Shown piece after piece: positions 35,211 through 43,826 of a stretch of DNA of 64,000 nt. A program made the position numbers and the translations under genes. Each line of letters starts with the position of its first letter. Within the stretch, counting starts at the first letter, position 1. The notes under the pieces were generated by a model, which was given only the letters and a program-made list of their open reading frames with translations, was not told the DNA's origin and did no database searches. Source of the stretch: Granulosicoccus sp045110515 (lineage in GTDB: Bacteria; Pseudomonadota; Gammaproteobacteria; Granulosicoccales; Granulosicoccaceae); the NCBI GenBank assembly GCA_045110515.1, contig JBGCGD010000057.1:1-64000 (forward strand), written 5' to 3'.

Positions 35211-36812
35211 ATGGTCGATATGAATAATTCAACCCCCGTCCAATGGCTGGACGGTAAGCAATCGACTGCGCAGCCTTTGTTGAAGTTGGCCGAGGCTGAC
35301 AATGTAGCAGTCGCATTAAGAACGCTTAAAGAAGGTGAGGAGATCGTCATTGGGCACAATGACAACGCGACTGGAGAGATCAGTTCGATCTCATTAATTA
35401 TCAAAGAACGAATCATGAAAGGTCACAAAGTGGCCCTTCATGAAATCCCCCGTGGCGCTAAGGTCACTAAGTACAATCAGTTGATTGGCGTTGCGAGTGA
35501 GTCTATTGCTGCCGGGGAGTCGGTGCATACGCATAATCTTGCGTTTACCGAAAACGATGTATCGCTAAAACCTGAGAAACATCGGAAACCCACACTGGTT
35601 GATTGTACGGATACCTTTATGGGTTATCAGCGCCCCGATGGACGAGTGGGTACCCGCAACTACATTGCAGTTATCAGCAGCGTCAATTGCTCGGCAACTG
35701 TTGCTAACCGAATCGCCGCAGCATTCGATGGTGATGCACTCAGTACCTACTCCAACGTCGACGGCGTAGCAGCCTTCACGCACGGTACCGGTTGTGGGAT
35801 GGATGCTGCAGGTGAAGGGTTTCAAAACCTGCAGCGAGTTCTGGTCGGTTACGCACGGCACCCAAACGTGGGTGGTGTGTTGCTCGTCGGTTTAGGGTGT
35901 GAAACCAGTCAAATCGCTGGAACACTTGAAGCGCACCGTTTGGCTAGTGGACCGTTGTTGCGTACCATGAATATTCAGACCACTGGCGGACATGTGAAAA
36001 CGATAGCGCGTGGTGTGGAACTTATTCAAAGCATGCTCGATGAGGCTAACAGCATTAATAGGCAACCTTGTCCCGTGTCTGAACTGACGCTGGCGCTGCA
36101 ATGCGGCGGATCAGATGCGTGGTCGGGTATAACGGCAAATCCAGCGCTAGGTTACGCTGCTGATTTACTGGTCAAGCAAGGTGGTACCGCTGTCTTGGCT
36201 GAAACCCCTGAAATATACGGTGCGGAACATTTATTAACCCAACGAGCCGCCGATGACTCAGTGGCCAGCGACCTAATGGATCGAATAGCCTGGTGGCAGG
36301 ATTACGTTAAGAAAAACAATGGCTCCCTTGACAATAATCCTTCGCCGGGCAATAAATTAGGTGGCCTAACCACCATCTTGGAAAAATCCTTGGGTGCGGT
36401 GGCCAAAGGTGGCAGCACAGAGCTCAATGGCGTTTTTCATTATGCGCAACAGGTGGATCGTAAAGGGTTTCTCTTTATGGATTCACCGGGTTACGATCCC
36501 GCATCGGTTACTGGACAAATAGCCTGCGGTTGTAATCTTGTGACGTTTACAACTGGGCGGGGTTCAACGTTTGGTAGTAAACCATCGCCGTGTTTAAAAG
36601 TTGCGACTAACACTGATATGTACCTTAAGCTAAGCGACGATATGGATATCAACGCCGGCACTATCGTCAGTGAAGGCGATTCCGTAGAAGCCGTAGGGCG
36701 GCGAATATATAAGCGTCTATTGGAAGTGGCGTCCGGCGATATAACGCTTAGCGAGGGACATGGGCTAGGCGACAACGAGTTTGTACCGTGGCAAATCGGC
36801 GCAACGATGTAG
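35211..36812 (+). CDS. UxaA-family dehydratase (altronate/galactarate-type)
   Basis: Full-length UxaA-family dehydratase, 533 residues. The N-terminal SAF domain (about 25-105) includes AVALRTLKEGEEI and HEIPRGAKV. The catalytic part starts at MGYQRPDGRVGTRNY, with SVNCSATVANRIA, HGTGCGMDAAG, LALQCGGSDAWSGI and TTGRGSTFGSKPSPCLK. The family dehydrates altronate, galactarate or, in Campylobacter, fuconate. It is the second dehydratase family in this cluster. ATG 35220 is an alternative start. No Shine-Dalgarno sequence is clear. Confidence 0.85.
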   Translation: MVDMNNSTPVQWLDGKQSTAQPLLKLAEADNVAVALRTLKEGEEIVIGHNDNATGEISSISLIIKERIMKGHKVALHEIPRGAKVTKYNQLIGVASESIAAGESVHTHNLAFTENDVSLKPEKHRKPTLVDCTDTFMGYQRPDGRVGTRNYIAVISSVNCSATVANRIAAAFDGDALSTYSNVDGVAAFTHGTGCGMDAAGEGFQNLQRVLVGYARHPNVGGVLLVGLGCETSQIAGTLEAHRLASGPLLRTMNIQTTGGHVKTIARGVELIQSMLDEANSINRQPCPVSELTLALQCGGSDAWSGITANPALGYAADLLVKQGGTAVLAETPEIYGAEHLLTQRAADDSVASDLMDRIAWWQDYVKKNNGSLDNNPSPGNKLGGLTTILEKSLGAVAKGGSTELNGVFHYAQQVDRKGFLFMDSPGYDPASVTGQIACGCNLVTFTTGRGSTFGSKPSPCLKVATNTDMYLKLSDDMDINAGTIVSEGDSVEAVGRRIYKRLLEVASGDITLSEGHGLGDNEFVPWQIGATM

Positions 36813-36835
36813 TTGGGTATTCGGTTTAGCGACAA

Positions 36836-37714
36836 ATGCATACATTAATCCTAGGAGCCGGTTACAGCGGAAAACGTATTGCGCGTCTAGCAAAGCTGTG
36901 TGGCAGTGTTACAGGAACGAGACGCGAACATGCTGGTATCGATGAACTCGCATCGCTAGGCATTGAAGGTGTGCAGCTCAACAGCAAACTCAGCGATGAG
37001 TTCATTGCACAGCTGGCTAAAACAACTCATTTAATTGTCAGTGTTGCGCCCAATAGGGAAGCGCCGCTGCACGACCCTATGTTGTCATTGTTGCAACCTT
37101 TGGAGGCTGCTTCATTTAGCCATCTTAAATGGATTGGCTATCTTTCTACCATAGGGGTTTACGGTGATTATCAAGGACGTTGGGTTGACGAAGAGAGCCA
37201 ATGCTTGTCAGCTCAGTCTCGCTCGATCATGCGTCGCGAGGCAGAAACGGCATGGCAGCTATTTGGTGAGAGACTCGGTGTTCCTGTTGCGATCCTTCGA
37301 CTCTCGGGAATATATGGTCCTGAACGAAATGCTGTACGCGATGCACTGATTGGCAAGGCTCGAATGCTGGTCAAACCTCATCAAGTGTTTAATAGAATTC
37401 ATGTAGATGATTTGGCGCGAGCGACACTACTTGCGGCTAAGCAAGAATTTTCGGGAATATTAAATATCACCGATGACAATCCAGCTCCGCCACAGCATGT
37501 GGTGCAATATGCTCACGCGCTAGTTGGAAAAAGTGCACCACAGGCTATCGATTTTTTAACAGCTGATATAACCCCGATGGCGCGATCGTTTTACAGTGAA
37601 AACAAACGCGTTTTAAATACAGCAAGTAAACGCATGTTGGGAATGAACTACCGCTACCCGAACTACAGAATCGCTTTAAGCGAAATTTGGAGAAAACACC
37701 GTGAAGGGCTCTAG
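36836..37714 (+). CDS. NAD(P)-dependent epimerase/reductase, atypical SDR (YeeZ-like)
   Basis: Atypical extended SDR of 292 residues. The nucleotide-binding motif is LGAGYSGKRIA (GxGxxG). The mid-region has WIGYLSTIGVYGDYQGRWVDE and LRLSGIYGPERN, seen in YeeZ-type proteins that lack the standard YxxxK. The function of this group is unclear. The next gene begins inside its last 14 bases, so it belongs to the catabolic run. Confidence 0.75.
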   Translation: MHTLILGAGYSGKRIARLAKLCGSVTGTRREHAGIDELASLGIEGVQLNSKLSDEFIAQLAKTTHLIVSVAPNREAPLHDPMLSLLQPLEAASFSHLKWIGYLSTIGVYGDYQGRWVDEESQCLSAQSRSIMRREAETAWQLFGERLGVPVAILRLSGIYGPERNAVRDALIGKARMLVKPHQVFNRIHVDDLARATLLAAKQEFSGILNITDDNPAPPQHVVQYAHALVGKSAPQAIDFLTADITPMARSFYSENKRVLNTASKRMLGMNYRYPNYRIALSEIWRKHREGL

Positions 37715-38201
37715 ACCTGAACAAGCAGTATTAACCCAAAATAATGATGTTAGCAAAACCGAAGAGACGCGCTCTGTTGTGTCATCCATGGTTGATGGAC
37801 TTAATGATCATGAAATTGATGGCATAGGCGCTTTCTTCGCGCAAACCTTTCGGTGGATGGGAAACGCGGGTTGTGGTACCAAAAACGGTCTGAAAGAATT
37901 TCAAGACAATTGGCAAAGACCTTTTCAGGCTGCTTTTTCAGATAAGGTTTGCATAGACGAAGCTCGCCTCGCAGAAGGAGAGTGGATGGCTGCATTCGGC
38001 CGTCAGGAAGCCACACACTCGGGTAAATTCATGGGGATTGAACCTACCGGTAAGCGGGTTGAGATTCGCTATATGGATTTCTGGAAGGTGGTGGACGGCA
38101 AAATCGTAGACAACTATGTCATGGTAGATTTTCCTCACGTGATGCAGCAATTAGGCGTAGATCCGTTTAACGGGCACGGCTGGGAATCCATGGATTCGTG
38201 A
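37701..38201 (+). CDS. SnoaL-like/NTF2-fold ester cyclase-type protein
   Basis: Small soluble protein of 166 residues from GTG 37701, with features of the SnoaL-like polyketide cyclase family: FMGIEPTGKRVEIRYMDFWKV and a C-terminal DFPHVMQQLGVDPF. It resembles the C-terminal half of the two-domain protein at 62020-63054, which has a similar G-GT--G---F segment and a similar ending. The overlap with the preceding gene suggests cotranscription. The substrate is unknown. Confidence 0.75.
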   Translation: MKGSRPEQAVLTQNNDVSKTEETRSVVSSMVDGLNDHEIDGIGAFFAQTFRWMGNAGCGTKNGLKEFQDNWQRPFQAAFSDKVCIDEARLAEGEWMAAFGRQEATHSGKFMGIEPTGKRVEIRYMDFWKVVDGKIVDNYVMVDFPHVMQQLGVDPFNGHGWESMDS

Positions 38202-38210
38202 ATACAACAC

Positions 38211-38990
38211 GTGTTTGAGACCTTGTGGGGCAGTAGTGTCCTGGGAGGCTTACCTGCATCAATGTTAGCGCTAGCTGCGCTGATATATATGTTTGCGGGG
38301 CTGGTGAAAGGAACCTTAGGTATTGGTTTTCCAACGACTGCAGTTAGTCTTTTCGCTCAATTCACAGATGCTAGAACTGCCATTAGTGTTGTGATTATTC
38401 CAATGATAGTCACCAACGCGTGGCAGGTATGGCGAAGTCGACAAATTCAGAAGATTGTCTCAACTTACTGGCGTCTTTTAATTACCAGTGTCGTTTTCAT
38501 TGCCCTGTTTGCACAACTTTCAAGCCTCATACCCGTTGAGTACGTCACGCTCTTTTTAGGCATTGTCATAAGTTTCTATTCAATTACAACCTTGTATAAA
38601 CCGGTTTTTACTATTCGCCCGGAAAAAGATAAGCAGGCGCAGGCCGTTGCTGGACTCGCCAGCGGTATCATGGGAGGGATAGCCGGTGTTTGGGCACCGC
38701 CTATCGTCATGTACCTTAGTGCCCGCGGGGTCTCAAAGGAACAATTTGTAGCAACGGCCGGTGTGTTTTTGTTTTCAGGCAGTGTGGTTCTATTTGTTGC
38801 TTACTGGAATACTGGCCTTGTTGGTCCGTCCGTGGCAATGTCATCGTGTTTTTTGCTAATCCCCTCCATGCTAGGTATGGTTCTAGGTGAGCGCGTACGG
38901 CATCAGTTGTCAGCTAAACGCTTTGAAAAACTGTTGCTAATTGTTTTCCTGATAATGGGGCTAAACCTGATTCGTCGAGCTATTTGGTGA
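38211..38990 (+). CDS. TauE/SafE-family membrane permease
   Basis: Polytopic membrane protein of 259 residues from GTG 38211, with about eight hydrophobic segments. The family features are AGLVKGTLGIGFP near the N-terminus and GLASGIMGGIAGVWAPPIVMYL in the second half. The family exports sulfite, sulfoacetate or other organic anions. It is the only transporter-type gene in the 30872-38990 cluster. The direction of transport and the substrate are unknown. It overlaps the next gene by a few bases. Confidence 0.85.
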   Translation: MFETLWGSSVLGGLPASMLALAALIYMFAGLVKGTLGIGFPTTAVSLFAQFTDARTAISVVIIPMIVTNAWQVWRSRQIQKIVSTYWRLLITSVVFIALFAQLSSLIPVEYVTLFLGIVISFYSITTLYKPVFTIRPEKDKQAQAVAGLASGIMGGIAGVWAPPIVMYLSARGVSKEQFVATAGVFLFSGSVVLFVAYWNTGLVGPSVAMSSCFLLIPSMLGMVLGERVRHQLSAKRFEKLLLIVFLIMGLNLIRRAIW

Positions 38991-39649
38991 ATACACGCAT
39001 ACCTGGAGTTCCTGTGGTGTTTGAAGATGATTCAGTGATCATCGTCAACAAACCGCCCGGACTTCTGTCCCAACCTGGAAAGTATCTTAACGATTCGGTT
39101 TCCGTTCGTGTCGCTGAGGCAATCAATTCAGAGGCCGAGCCTGTATTGGTACACCGGCTGGATATGGACACCTCCGGCTTGTTAATGCTGGCGAAAAATA
39201 AAGTCGCTCATAGAACGTTACAGCAACAATTTGAAAAAAGAGTCATCGGGAAACGCTACAGGGCTGTATTAACCGAAGCTCCTGTGGGATTGGGAGGCCG
39301 AATTGATTTGCCGATTCGCCTTGATATCGATAACCGACCTACGCAAATTGTCTGTTACGAGCATGGCAAAAAATCGACTACCGTCTGGCATCGAGACCCT
39401 GCCAAAGGTGCCAATAGCATTGTTTTGTATCCGATTACGGGGCGAAGTCATCAATTAAGGGTCCATCTGGCAGATCCAGCAGGCCTCGGGGTCCCTATAA
39501 GGGGAGACAGACTGTATGGAAAAGCTTCTCATGACCGATCCTCGGACAGAATGATGTTGCACGCGGATTTCCTGTCATTTAACCATCCAATAACCGGAAT
39601 TCGGTGCTCCGTGGAGTGTCCAGCCCAATTTGCGTCGCCAGATAAGTAG
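38987..39649 (+). CDS. RluA-family RNA pseudouridine synthase
   Basis: Pseudouridine synthase of 220 residues, similar in size to E. coli RluA (23S rRNA U746 and tRNA U32). The catalytic Asp is in VHRLDMDTSGLLML. The segments VIIVNKPPGLLSQPG and ITGRSHQLRVHLADPAGLG are typical. No S4 domain is present. GTG 38987 overlaps the TauE stop and is preferred over TTG 38984. The target RNA is inferred from the family only. Confidence 0.88.
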   Translation: MNTRIPGVPVVFEDDSVIIVNKPPGLLSQPGKYLNDSVSVRVAEAINSEAEPVLVHRLDMDTSGLLMLAKNKVAHRTLQQQFEKRVIGKRYRAVLTEAPVGLGGRIDLPIRLDIDNRPTQIVCYEHGKKSTTVWHRDPAKGANSIVLYPITGRSHQLRVHLADPAGLGVPIRGDRLYGKASHDRSSDRMMLHADFLSFNHPITGIRCSVECPAQFASPDK

Positions 39650-39658
39650 ATTTTGCCC

Positions 39659-40069
39659 ATGAAAACGTTTTTGATTGCCTATGGAGCAGCAGTCTCCTCA
39701 TTTCTCATCATTGATGGTATTTGGTTAGGCTTAGTCGCGAAAAACTTCTATGCAGACCACTTAGGTGATTTGCTCAGGAAAGAGTTTCTGATGCTCCCCG
39801 GTGTGGTCTTCTATCTAATGTTTACTGCAGGCTTGGTGTTTCTCGCAGTCAGGCCATCGCAGCCAGAGCTGTCTTTGGCGAATATTGCTCTACATGGAGC
39901 TGTTGTTGGTTTGATGGCCTATGGAACTTACGATTTAACAAACCTTGCCACGTTAAAGGACTGGCCTGTTCTTGTGACGGTTGTAGACATTGCCTGGGGA
40001 ACAACTTTGGCAGCTTCGGTGTCGGTTTGTGCAGCGGTGTGTGTCAGGTACTTTACCACCACCGCATAA
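39659..40069 (+). CDS. DUF2177 family membrane protein
   Basis: Membrane protein of 136 residues with four helices, recognised as DUF2177 from AYGAAVSSFLIIDGIWLGLV, FYADHLGDLLR and YGTYDLTNLATLKDWP. The function is unknown. ATG 39659 is preferred over TTG 39653. It follows the pseudouridine synthase gene by nine bases and converges on the HDOD gene, with ten bases between the two stops. Confidence 0.85.
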   Translation: MKTFLIAYGAAVSSFLIIDGIWLGLVAKNFYADHLGDLLRKEFLMLPGVVFYLMFTAGLVFLAVRPSQPELSLANIALHGAVVGLMAYGTYDLTNLATLKDWPVLVTVVDIAWGTTLAASVSVCAAVCVRYFTTTA

Positions 40070-40079
40070 ACCAAACGAG

Positions 40080-41243
40080 TCAGGCTGCTTCTTGGTCTCC
40101 AGAAGAGGCCAGTTGCTCCAGTGCCTGATACGTGTCCAGCCATATATCAACCAAGAAAGGTGCGACGAATGAGGAGAGATATTCTTCACACTGTTGGCGT
40201 TGTTCCATATTGGCAGTATCAATATAGTGTTCTTGTAAATAACGAATGCTGTGTAAAATAACTAGAGGCGTAACTTTTCCAGGATTTTCAGTGATTTCCT
40301 CATGTTGCAATGCAACAGCCTCAGTCACGGCGTCTGGCATCATCCAAGAGCGCATTAAATAAGCACCCAACAGGTGTGACGGAGTGTTTTCAGCCATATC
40401 GTCAGACTCTGCCGTTAAAGCGATAAGCTCGCCTATATTGAACATCATGCCGGCCACTTGGCAATGATTGACTGACGATCGTGGAACCTTTGCGTACCGT
40501 GCGAATTGATTAGTTAGAGCCCCGACCTTGAGCGCATCCTGATTCAGTTCGGTGAGCTTTTTCAGTGTGGATTTGTCACCTTCAAACTTTGAGAAAACTT
40601 TTGATGTTAGGGTTATGTTTTTAACAAAGCTTGCTCCCAACAGTGAAATTGCTTGGGAAACAGACTCGACAGACTGTGTAAGACCGCAGTAGGCAGAGTT
40701 CACGACTTTTAAAATCGTGAGCGTGAGTCCAGCATCCCCCTCTATGATCTCGGCCACTTTCATTAATGAGCTGTTCTTCGAGGCGAGTTCTGCGACGAGT
40801 TCGTCGTAAAGTGCCGGTATTGCAGGTAGCGATTCAACGGACTGCATGAACGTCATAAGCTGCTCGTTTGCCAGAATTGTTCTCAATTCTAGTGAGCTTT
40901 CCATCGTTTCAGCCAGTGCGTCTGCTTCTAAGGGTTTGGCAAGAAAGCGGTGATGAACGCGAGCACATTCGAGTATCACTTCTGACTCTGAATCGGACGA
41001 TAACGTAAACCGGATAATTTCAGGTTTTAGATTCTTAACCTTCTCTAATAATTGGAAGCCCTGCATGTCCGGTAATTGAGCTTCAGTCACCAGAAGATCA
41101 ATGGGATGACTTTCAACAAGGATCACTGCGTCAGCAGCAGACGTTGCTGTAAGAATTTCCCATTCAGGTCTTGTTTTAGATAGCGATTTAGCCTGTTTCT
41201 TCAGTAGGACTGAGTCCGCATCGATGAGGGCAATGGTGGTCAT
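40080..41243 (-). CDS. HDOD-domain protein with degenerate receiver domain
   Basis: Signalling protein of 387 residues. The N-terminal receiver-like domain (1-120) has the acidic start (LIDAD) and the conserved Lys (LAKPLE), but the phospho-acceptor Asp is replaced by Glu (E54 in LLVTEAQLPDMQG). The C-terminal HDOD domain (about 145-340) shows SLPAIPALYDELV and GLTLTILKVVNSAYCG. HDOD proteins act in motility, c-di-GMP or stress signalling. Start ATG 41243 is preferred over TTG 41282. No partner kinase is nearby. Confidence 0.85.
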   Translation of the reverse strand: MTTIALIDADSVLLKKQAKSLSKTRPEWEILTATSAADAVILVESHPIDLLVTEAQLPDMQGFQLLEKVKNLKPEIIRFTLSSDSESEVILECARVHHRFLAKPLEADALAETMESSLELRTILANEQLMTFMQSVESLPAIPALYDELVAELASKNSSLMKVAEIIEGDAGLTLTILKVVNSAYCGLTQSVESVSQAISLLGASFVKNITLTSKVFSKFEGDKSTLKKLTELNQDALKVGALTNQFARYAKVPRSSVNHCQVAGMMFNIGELIALTAESDDMAENTPSHLLGAYLMRSWMMPDAVTEAVALQHEEITENPGKVTPLVILHSIRYLQEHYIDTANMEQRQQCEEYLSSFVAPFLVDIWLDTYQALEQLASSGDQEAA

Positions 41244-41467
41244 AAACGTCGTTTTACTTGAATTAAGTTGGCGTTGAGCCAATAGCTACAAATTGCCTGC
41301 CAGTTTCAACGACGAAAATTAATGGGAATGTATCGTGTTACACGTTCATGTATTTAACTGCATCGTAAAGTACGGGTTTTGCTAAGAATATTGCCGGATT
41401 TCAGTTTTTTTTAAGTTTTCGGCTGTGTTAATTACGTGTTGAATTTACTACATTTTTATCTGATTTG

Positions 41468-41505
41468 AAAAAAATGGGCTACCCGCTAATCAGCGAATAA
41501 CCCAT
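41468..41505 (-). terminator. Rho-independent terminator of fhs
   Basis: Read on the minus strand, a 12-bp stem (three G-U pairs) with loop GATT ends in CCCA and then a run of T residues (41468-41474). It lies about 30 bases after the fhs stop and should end the soxBDAG-fhs transcript. Confidence 0.8.
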
Positions 41506-41532
41506 AAGTCAATAATACAAGTCTGTAACTAT

Positions 41533-43209
41533 CTAGAACAGGCCTTCAATCTCACCGGCCTCGTTCAGCTTAATAACTTCAGCTGCTGGCTGGCGAGGCA
41601 AGCCTGGCATGGTCATGATTTCGCCGCACACGACAACGATAAAACCAGCACCTGCTGACAAACGTACTTCTCTTACTGGAACGGAGTGGCCGGTAGGTGC
41701 GCCACGCAGGTTTTGGTCGGTTGAAAAACTGTATTGAGTTTTAGCCATGCATACCGGTAGGTGGCCGTATCCTGCGTCTTCCCATTGCTTTAGCTGATCC
41801 CGAATTTTCTTATCTGCTAGGACCTCATCTGCTCTGTAAATGCGTTTTGCAATAGTTTCGATTTTTTCGAACAGTGGCATTTCATCGGGATACAACGGGG
41901 AGAACTGTGATGAACCGCTGTCGGCGATTTCGGCAACTCTTGTCGCCAGTTCCTGCGTACCACCAGAACCGTCTGCCCAATGCTTACAAAGAATGGCCTC
42001 AGAGCCGAGTGTTTTAACGTAATCAGCAACCGCCTTAACTTCAGCATCGGTATCGGTTACAAAATGATTGATAGCAACAACGACAGGAACACCAAATGAC
42101 TTTACGTTTTCGATGTGGCGTCCAAGATTCGCACAACCTTGATTAACTGCTGCGACGTTTTCTGGTCCTAGGTCTTCTTTGGCTACGCCGCCGTTCATTT
42201 TCATGGCGCGTACTGTTGCAACGAGTACCACTGCATCGGGTGCCAATCCGGCTTTGCGACACTTTATGTTCATGAATTTTTCAGCACCGAGGTCAGCACC
42301 GAATCCAGCTTCTGTCACAACGTAGTCTGCAAGCTTTAAGGCAGTTTTCGTTGCAACGACCGAGTTACAGCCGTGAGCAATGTTGGCGAATGGGCCGCCA
42401 TGTACAAATGCCGGATTATTTTCCAGTGTTTGCACAAGGTTCGGCTGCATAGCATCTTTCAATAATACCGTCATGGCGCCGTCAGCTTTGATATCACGAC
42501 AGTAAATAGGCGTTAAGTCACGACGGTAAGCAACGATGATATCGCCAAGACGCTTTTCTAAGTCGTCTAAGTCGTTGGCCAGACACAAGATGGCCATGAC
42601 TTCAGAGGCAACCGTGATATCAAAGCCCGCTTCGCGAGGGAACCCGTTGGTCGCTCCACCCAGACTTGCAGTAATCTGACGAAGAGCACGATCGTTCATG
42701 TCTACAACACGACGCCAAACCACTCGACGTGAATCGATCTCCAATTGATTGCCCCAGTAGATATGGTTGTCAATCATTGCCGACAGTAAGTTGTGTGCGG
42801 AGGTAATTGCGTGGAAATCGCCAGTGAAATGCAGATTCATTTCTTCCATAGGAATAACCTGCGCGTATCCACCGCCTGCTGCGCCGCCTTTCATCCCGAA
42901 ACAGGGGCCAAGCGAGGCTTCACGGATACAAATCATGGTATTTTTGCCGATGGAATTCAGGCCGTCACCGAGTCCAACCGTGGTGGTCGTCTTTCCTTCA
43001 CCCGCAGGTGTCGGGTTGATCGCTGTCACCAGTATCAGCTTACCGTCCGGCTTACTTTGTTGATCTGCGATGAATTGTGCAGATAACTTTGCTTTGTCGT
43101 GGCCGTAAGGTAATAGGTGTTCGCTATCAATACCAAGCTTTGCACCAATTTCTTGAATGGGCTTTTTGGTTGCAGCTCGTGCAATTTCAATATCAGTTAA
43201 ATGAGCCAT
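41533..43209 (-). CDS. fhs: formate-tetrahydrofolate ligase
   Basis: ATP-dependent 10-formyl-THF synthetase, 558 residues. The P-loop-like motif is TPAGEGKTTTTVGLGDGL. GGAAGGGYAQVIPMEEMNLHFTGD and FVHGGPFANIAHGCNS are family signatures. It lies 35 bases after soxG on the same strand. Sarcosine oxidase releases 5,10-methylene-THF, so Fhs fits as a C1-balancing enzyme in the same operon. A strong terminator follows. Confidence 0.96.
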   Translation of the reverse strand: MAHLTDIEIARAATKKPIQEIGAKLGIDSEHLLPYGHDKAKLSAQFIADQQSKPDGKLILVTAINPTPAGEGKTTTTVGLGDGLNSIGKNTMICIREASLGPCFGMKGGAAGGGYAQVIPMEEMNLHFTGDFHAITSAHNLLSAMIDNHIYWGNQLEIDSRRVVWRRVVDMNDRALRQITASLGGATNGFPREAGFDITVASEVMAILCLANDLDDLEKRLGDIIVAYRRDLTPIYCRDIKADGAMTVLLKDAMQPNLVQTLENNPAFVHGGPFANIAHGCNSVVATKTALKLADYVVTEAGFGADLGAEKFMNIKCRKAGLAPDAVVLVATVRAMKMNGGVAKEDLGPENVAAVNQGCANLGRHIENVKSFGVPVVVAINHFVTDTDAEVKAVADYVKTLGSEAILCKHWADGSGGTQELATRVAEIADSGSSQFSPLYPDEMPLFEKIETIAKRIYRADEVLADKKIRDQLKQWEDAGYGHLPVCMAKTQYSFSTDQNLRGAPTGHSVPVREVRLSAGAGFIVVVCGEIMTMPGLPRQPAAEVIKLNEAGEIEGLF

Positions 43210-43244
43210 TTTTTTGTGTAGATCTCAAATAGAGCGGGTAAAGA

Positions 43245-43826
43245 TTAACCCTGAGTGGTGGATGAAACGTTATACAGAGACTCAGTCACTGCATGAAGAA
43301 AACTGTTAGCGGATGAACGTGGTGAGTACAGTCGGTAGCCATCGGTGCCGTGTCTGTGAATGATGACCGAGAGATGCTCCATAGACGTACGGGCTACGGA
43401 ATCTTCATCAAAGACATTGGCGCTGATGTCAATTGGGCAGATTCTTTCAAGCGCTGCATGGGCTTTAGGCCCCTTAATCTCAAGCACCGCCCAACTGTCA
43501 GATTGATCGCTGACGTATGCGGCATCCCCGAGTAAATTTTTTAACTCCAGAGCAGGCTGTAGCCTCTGCGATTCGCTCACAAGAAAGCATTGATCAGGCT
43601 GCAGCCCAAGAAACATTGAAGAATCATCAGCACGGCTTATGCGTCCTGTCTCAGGCAGTCCAGCACCTACTTTTTCAAGCACAAGAGCATTAAGTGTTTC
43701 ATAACCTCCGTTAGGGGTGGCGAGCGACACAATATCCAGAGCGGAGTGCTCGGACAATTCAGTGTCACCGTAGCGTTTACTGAAACCCTTTAATGGAGAG
43801 GCAGGCGTTAAAGTATAGTCAGACAC
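43245..43826 (-). CDS. soxG: sarcosine oxidase subunit gamma
   Basis: Gamma subunit of heterotetrameric sarcosine oxidase. It begins SDYTLTPASPLKGF and has QPDQCFLVSESQ and SDSWAVLEIKGPKAHAALERI, typical of SoxG. I chose GTG 43826 (193 residues), which has GGAG nine bases upstream and overlaps the soxA stop. ATG 43841 would add five residues but has no ribosome-binding site. Confidence 0.88.
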   Translation of the reverse strand: MSDYTLTPASPLKGFSKRYGDTELSEHSALDIVSLATPNGGYETLNALVLEKVGAGLPETGRISRADDSSMFLGLQPDQCFLVSESQRLQPALELKNLLGDAAYVSDQSDSWAVLEIKGPKAHAALERICPIDISANVFDEDSVARTSMEHLSVIIHRHGTDGYRLYSPRSSANSFLHAVTESLYNVSSTTQG

